From Thermoproteota archaeon (GTDB lineage: Archaea > Thermoproteota > Methanomethylicia > Nezhaarchaeales > WYZ-LMO8), in assembly GCA_011605835.1 (NCBI GenBank), contig JAAOZJ010000115.1, positions 1 to 8,595 of the forward strand: DNA of 8,595 bases, read 5' to 3'. The translations under genes and the position numbers were made by a program. The first letter of the stretch is position 1, and every line of letters begins with the position of its first letter. The notes under the pieces are model-generated. The model ran no database searches and was not told where the DNA came from. It worked only from the letters and a program-made list of their open reading frames with translations. Shown here piece by piece: positions 1-4,440 of the stretch.

Positions 1-51
1 CCCCCCACCATACCTTATGACCTTACCCTCGAAGATGTACACGAGGCTCAT
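1..51 (-). CDS. Start of a leftward gene, cut by the window edge
   Basis: Seventeen codons are open from an ATG at 51 to the left edge, reading MSLVYIFEGKVIRYGGG. There is an in-frame TGA a few codons upstream, so the ATG at 51 is the only likely start. The palindromic TATA element centred near 88 lies about 37 bases upstream, which predicts a transcript start near 62 and a leader of roughly 11 bases. No strong ribosome site is seen. The fragment is too short to recognise a family. It does not resemble the start of a Y1 TnpA, so it is not evidence for a tnpA partner of tnpB. That it is coding at all is an inference from the open frame, plausible composition and promoter position. Confidence 0.42.
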   Translation of the reverse strand, partial: MSLVYIFEGKVIRYGGG

Positions 52-80
52 ACTCCCATCAAATCATAAATAGAAGCAAA

Positions 81-94
81 AAATTTATAAATTT
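81..94. promoter_or_regulatory. Palindromic TATA box shared by two divergent genes
   Basis: The bases AAATTTATAAATTT form a perfect 14-bp palindrome containing TTTATAAAT at 84-92. Its centre lies 34 bases from the tnpB ATG at 122 and 37 bases from the leftward ATG at 51. With the usual archaeal spacing of about 25 bases from TATA to transcript start, both genes would have short or no leaders. A-rich sequence lies on the outer side in both directions, as expected for TFB contacts. The alternative is a left-end hairpin of the transposon, which could coexist with promoter use. Confidence 0.6.
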
Positions 95-121
95 GACTCT
101 TAGATGAAAACTTAGGCCTCT

Positions 122-1372
122 ATGAGCTCCAATACGATGAGGGTCAGAGCAACCGCTAGGATAGAGGCGGTTGCCCCCGAGAGAGGCGAGGGGCTCATAG
201 AGTTCTTGAGGGCGTATAGAGGTGCAGTTCAAGAGATTGTGAACGAGCTTTGGCGTCTCAAGAAAGCGCCCTCAAAGGCAACGCTCCACAGTGCGTACTA
301 CAATGAGCTTAGAAGTCGAGGCTTTAGGGCCCACCACGCATCCGAGATCTACAAGAGGGCTAGGGAGATCGTTGAAGCTACGAAGGGCAACGGCGGTTCG
401 AGGCCCTTATTGAGAAAGCTGACGGCTAGAATTCATCCGTTGGACTACAAGATCGACCTAAACACTAAGACCTTGAGGATTGCGGTTCTAGACGATGAGT
501 GGGTCGAATTGAAGCTCAAGTGGTACAGCTATTTGGACGAGTACCTCGATGGCTCGTGGAGGCTCGGAGAGGTCCTAGTGAGCTATAAGCATGATAAGGT
601 ATCCGCCTACCTCGTCTTCAACAAGGAAGTTCAGCTCAGAGAGCCAAAGGCAGTTATGGGGATTGACCTTAACTTCGACAACGCGACTTGCACGATAGTT
701 GGTCTTGACGGCAATTTGATCACGATACACCCCTTGCCTTATAGGGGCTTGAAGAGGGCCCTCCACTTGAAGAAGCTGGCTGAGCAATTACAGAAAGAGC
801 ATCCGAAGAGCTGGAGGTCTCAAAAGTGGGTTAATAGGGCTAGAGCTAGGTGGTTGAGGAGGGCGAGGAACGTCTTAATGGACTCGGCTCACTACTTGGC
901 GAAGAGGCTCATTAAGATAGCAGAAGAGTACGAGGCCTACATAGCCTTCGAGAGCTTGAAGAGAGTTGGAGAGAATGGCAATCGCGGTGATGATCTGGCA
1001 TGGGAACTTCAGCTATGGTGCTATAGGAGGGTCCAGGAGTTCACGAAGTACAAGGCGTTAATAAAGGGCCTGAAGACGATTCCGGTCAACCCGAAGAACA
1101 CCTCAAGGCAGTCACCAAATGGCAGGCCCCTCAAGTTCATAGACTACAAGACGGTCGAGCTTGGTGGGATCGTGACTTCGAGGGACGTGATAGCATCTTG
1201 GAACATTGCGTTGAGAGGACTAAAGAAGTTGAGGCGAGGGAAGAGGAGAGAGGAAAGGCGTGTGAGGGGCTTTCGGGTTACGTGGAGCCCTGATGGCCTC
1301 GCATGTGAGGGGGTGAGGACCCGACCTAATGCGAGGAACCCCGAGGCAATCGACCTGTCCACAATTGTTTAA
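122..1372 (+). CDS. tnpB: TnpB, IS200/IS605-family RNA-guided nuclease (OrfB), zinc-ribbon-less
   Basis: TnpB proteins are RuvC-fold endonucleases guided by an omega/reRNA made from the 3' end of their own gene, and they help IS200/IS605 elements persist. The 416 residues match the family in length. The RuvC parts are in order: GIDLN with Asp182 (RuvC-I), IAFESL with Glu277 (RuvC-II), and SRDVIASWN with Asp355 (RuvC-III). The basic stretch at about 206-250 fits the inserted helices, and the tail ends in the family-like NPEA at 406-409. The zinc ribbon expected at about 323-350 has no cysteine at all; it reads NPKNTSRQSPNG where families usually have two CxxC pairs. No tnpA lies within the window, so this is an IS1341-type stand-alone copy. 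ATG 122 fits the TATA box at 84-92 and a nearly leaderless transcript; ATG 137 is a less likely start. No frameshift is seen, and the catalytic set is intact. Confidence 0.93.
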   Translation: MSSNTMRVRATARIEAVAPERGEGLIEFLRAYRGAVQEIVNELWRLKKAPSKATLHSAYYNELRSRGFRAHHASEIYKRAREIVEATKGNGGSRPLLRKLTARIHPLDYKIDLNTKTLRIAVLDDEWVELKLKWYSYLDEYLDGSWRLGEVLVSYKHDKVSAYLVFNKEVQLREPKAVMGIDLNFDNATCTIVGLDGNLITIHPLPYRGLKRALHLKKLAEQLQKEHPKSWRSQKWVNRARARWLRRARNVLMDSAHYLAKRLIKIAEEYEAYIAFESLKRVGENGNRGDDLAWELQLWCYRRVQEFTKYKALIKGLKTIPVNPKNTSRQSPNGRPLKFIDYKTVELGGIVTSRDVIASWNIALRGLKKLRRGKRREERRVRGFRVTWSPDGLACEGVRTRPNARNPEAIDLSTIV

Positions 1373-1410
1373 AACTGTTGGAAGTTGATTTAAGGTGATT
1401 GCCTCGGGGA
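1267..1410 (+). ncRNA. Predicted omega/reRNA scaffold and right end of the tnpB element
   Basis: Consecutive inverted repeats occupy the last codons of tnpB and the bases just after it. GGGCT at 1267-1271 pairs with AGCCC at 1286-1290. CCTCGCAT at 1297-1304 pairs perfectly with 1329-1336 and encloses GGGT/ACCC at 1311-1314 and 1319-1322. The longest has 13 perfect pairs, 1339-1351 with 1397-1409. Past a single bulged base (1352) it continues as ACCT 1353-1356 with AGGT 1393-1396. In characterised TnpB systems the guide RNA scaffold overlaps the 3' end of tnpB and stops at the right end, with the guide taken from flanking DNA. On that model the guide would begin at about 1410. The stems are directly visible; the RNA and the exact boundary are inferred. 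Confidence 0.5.
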
Positions 1411-1765
1411 AACCCTATAGAGAAGGTGGCGAGGAAGTTCCGCAGATCCCTCCTATCGAGGTTGCTGTCGTGGTTTTAGCATGCAACGGATTCAAGGAGA
1501 TACGTCGGCAAGAAGCCTCGTCAAACGCCTCGTGCTCCTCAATTTTCGATGCATGGTGAAGTCGACAGGCTATGAGCTTTTACAGCATTTGTGAGTCGCC
1601 TGCGAGGCCTGTCAGCAGGTTTGGGCCTTAAGCGCGAGGCCACAAGCGCTCCCCATTTCATGGGCCTCTCTCAACAATCCCTTGGCCTTCCACAGCTTTG
1701 CTGATCTCGCTTTGGTCGCAATGCTTATAGCCCTCCTTCACAGAAAAAAGTCAGAGGCTTAGTCG
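1411..1765. other. 355-bp stretch without a recognised gene
   Basis: No convincing gene is present. On the minus strand a 41-codon open stretch without a start codon (1612-1737) has helix-like, lysine- and alanine-rich composition and could be a decayed remnant. On the plus strand a frame from about 1430 to 1559 is open but lacks a start. Neither is recognisable. The bases just after 1410 may be the guide part of the tnpB-associated RNA. The end nearest 1765 holds the promoter of the coiled-coil gene: CTTATAG at 1724-1730, with a transcript start expected near 1753. Confidence 0.5.
1724..1757 (+). promoter_or_regulatory. Promoter and weak ribosome site of the coiled-coil gene
   Basis: CTTATAG at 1724-1730 is a TATA-like box about 38 bases before the ATG at 1766, giving a predicted short leader. 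GAGG at 1754-1757 lies 8 bases before that ATG and can pair with the archaeal 16S 3' end. The A-run at 1744-1749 lies between them. The TATA match is partial, so this is a moderate call. Confidence 0.4.
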
Positions 1766-2590
1766 ATGGAGATGGAGATCGTCGTAGCCATACTTAGCGT
1801 CTTAGTCCCTACGCTATCTTCCATAGCTTACCTAGGCTACTGGCTCGGCAGGAAGTTCGGTAAGATAGACGAGAGGTTCAAGAGCATCGAGGAGAGGTTC
1901 AGAGGCGTGGAAGAGAAGTTCAGGGAGATGGAGAAGAACATGGACGAGAGGTTCAGAGGCGTGGACGAAAAGTTCGAAGAAATGAATAAGAGGTTTGAGG
2001 AGAGGTTTAAGCAGGTCGATAAGAGGTTCGAGGAAGTAGAAAGAAGATTAAATGAGCTGAAGGGGTACGTGGACGAAAAGTTTGGCGAGCTGAGAAGTTA
2101 TGTTGATAGAAGGCTTGAGGAGTTGAAGGGGTACGTGGATGGCAAGTTTAGCGGGCTGAAGGGGTACGTGGACGAAAAGTTTGGCGAGCTGAGGGAATAC
2201 ATCGACTATAGGATTGAAAGGCTTGGGAGGGCCTTCTCCTCGTACCAAGAGTTCTTCGTTGAGTACTTGTCGGCGAAAGGTGTGGTGAGCTCGGACGAGG
2301 CCACTATGCTGAAGAACGAGGCAACCAGGCTCTCCCTCTTGGCGCTTACGAACCCGTTCACGAAAGAAGAGTGGGAGAAGCTGAAGAGGTACTTAGACAA
2401 GGACCCCAAGGACTTCACGCTCAAGGAGGCCGAGGAGTTCAGAGAGCTGGGGAGGAAGGCAATTGCCGAGTACTGGGACAGACCCGAGGCCTATAAACTA
2501 CACCTCTACACCTGCGTGGTGTACGGACTGACCCTGAGAAAGCTAAAGGAGGAGAGGGAGAAAAGAGCTGAGGCCCGTCAAGCAAGCTGA
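1766..2590 (+). CDS. N-terminally membrane-anchored coiled-coil protein with 7- and 11-residue repeats
   Basis: The function is unknown. Residues 5-28 form one hydrophobic segment, preceded by two glutamates and followed by RKFGK. By the positive-inside rule this puts the rest of the protein in the cytoplasm. Residues 35-153 are an unbroken coiled coil. It starts with heptads (DERFKSI, EERFRGV, EEKFREM at 35-55), then mixes 7s and 11s, and ends with five tandem 11-residue units at 99-153 of the KGYVDEKFGEL type. Eleven-residue units favour a straight or slightly right-handed coil. Residues 154-274 form a separate mostly helical, charged domain, including NPFTKEEWEKLKRYL near 196-210, of a kind often seen after such coils in archaeal hypothetical proteins. 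ATG 1766 is supported by GAGG at 1754-1757; a second ATG at 1772 is possible. The gene stands alone. A tethering or scaffold role is only a guess. Confidence 0.85.
   Translation: MEMEIVVAILSVLVPTLSSIAYLGYWLGRKFGKIDERFKSIEERFRGVEEKFREMEKNMDERFRGVDEKFEEMNKRFEERFKQVDKRFEEVERRLNELKGYVDEKFGELRSYVDRRLEELKGYVDGKFSGLKGYVDEKFGELREYIDYRIERLGRAFSSYQEFFVEYLSAKGVVSSDEATMLKNEATRLSLLALTNPFTKEEWEKLKRYLDKDPKDFTLKEAEEFRELGRKAIAEYWDRPEAYKLHLYTCVVYGLTLRKLKEEREKRAEARQAS
2056..2193 (+). repeat. 33-base periodic direct repeats inside the coiled-coil gene
   Basis: A 39-base segment at 2056-2094 recurs without change at 2155-2193, exactly 99 bases (three 33-base units) later. A third, partial copy (GTTGAAGGGGTACGTGGA) begins at 2122, 33 bases before the second full copy. 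The units encode the 11-residue repeat KGYVDEKFGEL and relatives. Identity at the base level, including third codon positions, points to recent duplication or gene conversion and not to protein-level selection alone. Confidence 0.85.
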
Positions 2591-2763
2591 TTTGCTAGCG
2601 AAGTCGCAACGAAAGGGCTTGTTGACGCCAAATTCGCGTTAACACCTAGCGGAACGAGGGACCGACGAAGAGTCTCGCTTCGAGTCTTGAAGAGGAGTTA
2701 GGGAGTCATGGCCCTCAACATATGTGGCCTCGAACGGATGTAGGGGGCTGGACCGTCTTAGAG

Positions 2764-2785
2764 CCCTTGCCTTTTAGGGCGAGGG
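2764..2785 (+). other. Isolated 8-bp hairpin between genes
   Basis: CCCTTGCC at 2764-2771 pairs with GGCGAGGG at 2778-2785 through 8 pairs, one of them G-U, closing a TTTTAG loop. It lies about 170 bases after the stop of the coiled-coil gene and 60 bases beyond the 3' end of the oppositely oriented 154-residue gene. It could be a 3' end structure or part of an unrecognised RNA. No tRNA or C/D-box pattern was found around it. Confidence 0.3.
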
Positions 2786-2826
2786 GTTAGAGCTTTGAAG
2801 CTAACAAAGATCATCTCGCCTTCGAG

Positions 2827-2832
2827 AAAAAA
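2827..2832 (-). terminator. T-run terminator after the 154-residue gene
   Basis: On the minus strand six T bases follow the TGA at 2845-2847 by 12 bases, in the context AATAAGCTTTTTTCTC. Archaeal RNA polymerase stops at such T-runs without needing a hairpin. The position directly behind a stop codon supports the call. Confidence 0.5.
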
Positions 2833-2844
2833 GCTTATTAAAGT

Positions 2845-3309
2845 TCATGAGTTCTTTAAGTAAAAGCCATCGGCCTTCCTATAGCCAAGGCGTTCGAGCG
2901 CCTCGAGGGGCAAGCTTCCTGCGATTATTAATAGCTTGACCGAGGATACCGGGGATTGAAGTGTTCTCAAGGAGAGCTCCTCAACCCATCTAAGGAACTC
3001 TGCCAGTATGTTGGTCTTGAGCGGACACAAGATTGTAACTACTAAGCCCAGGACCCCGACCTCAAGGAGCGTTGACTCGACGTAGGCGACCTCACAGAGC
3101 GTTATCTGGTCTCTGAGCGGCTCCACGAAGAGCTCGTACACCTCCTTCCCCATAGCAATGGGCTTCGCGTTCCAAAGTCTTTTAAGACCAAAAGCGTAGA
3201 GCCTCGCTTGCACCCCCTCGCTCGTGACGACGGCCCTGAAAGTGACCTCTCCAATGTCAGGGTCATTCACTTCGTGCTCAACGGTCGAGCGCAAGCCGAT
3301 CCCCTCCAC
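2845..3309 (-). CDS. Hypothetical protein, 154 residues
   Basis: I do not recognise the family. The start is the GTG at 3309: an in-frame TAA lies 11 codons upstream and no ATG or other GTG comes between, so the start is well bounded, though no clear ribosome site is seen. The protein begins with a charged segment (EHEVNDPDIGEVTFRAVVTSEG at about 11-32), which looks like beta strands. A hydrophobic stretch at 82-97 (LEVGVLGLVVTILCPL) follows and could be a buried strand or a weak membrane segment. It ends with LERLGYRKADGFYLKNS. It has two cysteines (72 and 95) but no metal motif. It is transcribed alone, opposite to the coiled-coil gene, and in the same direction as the PaREP1-like gene 206 bp upstream. 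It is followed by a T-run. Base composition and codon use match the neighbours. Confidence 0.68.
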   Translation of the reverse strand: MEGIGLRSTVEHEVNDPDIGEVTFRAVVTSEGVQARLYAFGLKRLWNAKPIAMGKEVYELFVEPLRDQITLCEVAYVESTLLEVGVLGLVVTILCPLKTNILAEFLRWVEELSLRTLQSPVSSVKLLIIAGSLPLEALERLGYRKADGFYLKNS

Positions 3310-3515
3310 AACTGATTCTCTTCTGTAGTTTAACCATCTTTAGTGAGGCACGTCACTGGTAATGACCTAGGCGCGGTCTCCCGAGCTCCAGAATCGTAGC
3401 CGAGGGCTCTATCGGGACCCCCCTCACTTGGCACAGTCCCAACAGCCAACGACCATGTCGAACATGACGCACACTAACTCGAACCTAGCACTGAGGTGGT
3501 TTAGGCTTTTGCGCG
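3310..3515. other. Intergenic stretch with one doubtful small minus-strand frame
   Basis: The minus strand is open from about 3483 to a TGA at 3353-3355. The frame contains GTG codons, including one at 3427-3425 that would give a 24-residue product starting VRGVPIEPSATILELGRP. No ribosome site or similarity supports it. It may be a decayed gene between the PaREP1-like gene and the 154-residue gene, or chance. No other feature was seen here. Confidence 0.25.
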
Positions 3516-4034
3516 CTACTCACCGCCTCCAACAACCTTCCGAGCCTCTAAGGCCATCTTCTCTACGTAGGGCAGTAGCTTCTTCACGTCTTCAGGGCCA
3601 AACTTCGCCTCGTGAAAGCCCCAAACGTGGAGGACCCACGCAGAGTTCCACGAGTGCATGAACCACTCCCCCAGCTTATCGGAGATCCTCAAGACCGACC
3701 TCCAAAGCCTTGTAACGCTCCACCTACCGCTTTTAGCCACGTCCTCGAGAATATCGCTTAGGTTGAAGTACGTCGCGAGGGCCTTTACAACCTCCTCAGC
3801 GGCTTTGTACAGCTTCTCAGATGCTTGAACGGGGTCCTTATCGACGAGCGATTTACCTTCCTCCAAGTACTTCAGGGCTAGCTCCAAGTGCGCATCGACG
3901 CCTACCTCGAGGTCTAGGTTGAGCGCCTTCATTAAGAGGTCCACGACGCTTGTCTCGACGTCCATTCCTCTCTTCTCCAATTCCTCAACGAGCCTTCTGG
4001 GGATGCTGACGATCACGCCCCTCACGCCCGCCAC
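3516..4034 (-). CDS. PaREP1-family (HEPN-like) protein
   Basis: PaREP1 proteins are a crenarchaeal family of helical proteins, often in many copies per genome, distantly like HEPN domains. Their biochemical role is not established. The 172 residues show the family pattern. Residues 1-45 hold a small head (IPRRLVEELEKRGMDVETSV, then DLLMKALNLDL) that resembles a short regulatory helix module. Residues 48-89 hold the typical HLELALKYLEEGKSLVDKD and PVQASEKLYKAAEEVVKALA. Residues 122-143 hold GEWFMHSWNSAWVLHVWGFH, with the conserved Trp/His residues. Residues 148-167 form the last helix. GTG 4034 is chosen because GGAGGG at 4048-4043 lies 8 bases upstream; the ATG beginning at 4042 in that leader is out of frame. 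The stop is TAG. No partner nucleotidyltransferase gene is seen. A toxin-like or RNase role is possible by HEPN analogy only; no clear RxxxxH motif was found. Confidence 0.82.
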   Translation of the reverse strand: MAGVRGVIVSIPRRLVEELEKRGMDVETSVVDLLMKALNLDLEVGVDAHLELALKYLEEGKSLVDKDPVQASEKLYKAAEEVVKALATYFNLSDILEDVAKSGRWSVTRLWRSVLRISDKLGEWFMHSWNSAWVLHVWGFHEAKFGPEDVKKLLPYVEKMALEARKVVGGGE

Positions 4035-4042
4035 AGGATCAT

Positions 4043-4048
4043 CCCTCC
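4043..4048 (-). promoter_or_regulatory. Ribosome site that fixes the GTG start of the PaREP1-like gene
   Basis: GGAGGG on the minus strand lies 8 bases upstream of GTG 4034. It favours this GTG over the overlapping out-of-frame ATG and shows that the transcript has a leader. Confidence 0.55.
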
Positions 4049-4221
4049 ACGAAAGTTAATACCATCCCGCCTTCGAGGCGATGAGCCGTGTCAACTAGCA
4101 CCTTGGACATAGGTCATCCAGTCTATGTGAATATTGATGAAATGAGGATATTAACCTTTTCCTTTTCCAGTCTTGGTCGTTGTCACAAACGTAATGCTTC
4201 CGTTGCGCTTTAGCTCGCTCA

Positions 4222-4332
4222 ATGGCGTCTGCGCCAGAGCTACTCGACGTTATTGATGAAAAACGACGACGTGATGGGTCAAGCAACGAGGGAAGAGCGT
4301 CATTCCCCGCGGCTCATCCATCGCTACGGTGA
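4222..4332 (+). CDS. Doubtful 36-codon frame resembling an antitoxin remnant
   Basis: The frame encodes PELLDVIDEKRRRDGSSNEG near its start, a pattern like the first helix of ribbon-helix-helix proteins, then loses resemblance. Its TGA overlaps a GTG that opens a further 28 codons ending in SEELRELSKR. One frameshift near 4330 in an older, longer gene could explain both. There is no ribosome site or promoter. Treat it as a possible remnant only. Confidence 0.15.
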   Translation: MASAPELLDVIDEKRRRDGSSNEGRASFPAAHPSLR

Positions 4333-4440
4333 GCGATTATCCTTCCACCCTTGATTTAGCTGATCACGGTGCTCCTAGAGACTCGGAGGAGCTCCGCGAG
4401 CTCTCGAAACGCTGAATTACCGTTTCATCATGGCAATTCT

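Larger units (their letters stand above)
4035..4440. other. 406-bp stretch with small overlapping frames, no firm gene
   Basis: Nothing here is a firm gene. The ribosome site of the PaREP1-like gene lies at 4043-4048. A C/T-rich tract lies at 4155-4167; on the minus strand it reads GGAAAAGG followed by TTAATAT, a possible TATA region for that gene. On the plus strand a 36-codon frame (ATG 4222 to TGA 4330) begins MASAPELLDVIDEKRRRDGS, which resembles part of a ribbon-helix-helix antitoxin. Its stop overlaps the GTG of a 28-codon frame (4329-4415). No ribosome sites support these. Near 4440 a 6-bp hairpin (GAAACG 4406-4411 with CGTTTC 4421-4426) lies just after the chelatase stop and could take part in its 3' end. 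A 63-codon minus frame at 4095-4286 is not convincing. Confidence 0.4.

Noticed and set aside
2054..2193. Regular repeats suggesting a CRISPR-like array
   Set aside because: The period is 33 bases with no unique spacers, it stays in frame, and it encodes the 11-residue coiled-coil units.
3406..3423. TCTATCGGGACCCCC shared between 3408-3422 and 5147-5161
   Set aside because: A single 15-base match, one copy inside a chelatase codon run (GVPIDAI), with no extension on either side; most likely chance or a small local remnant.
3428..3661. Plus-strand 77-codon frame near the PaREP1-like gene
   Set aside because: Most of it overlaps the opposite strand of a supported gene, and its Ser/Arg/Pro-rich product looks like non-coding translation.
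4095..4286. Minus-strand 63-codon frame
   Set aside because: Low-complexity start (RRRFSSITSSSS), no ribosome site and no familiar motif; its two cysteine-rich ends do not form a usual zinc pattern.
4406..4437. Possible C/D-box guide RNA (ATGATGA on the minus strand after the chelatase stop)
   Set aside because: No CTGA D or D' box follows at the required spacing, so only one of four needed elements is present.
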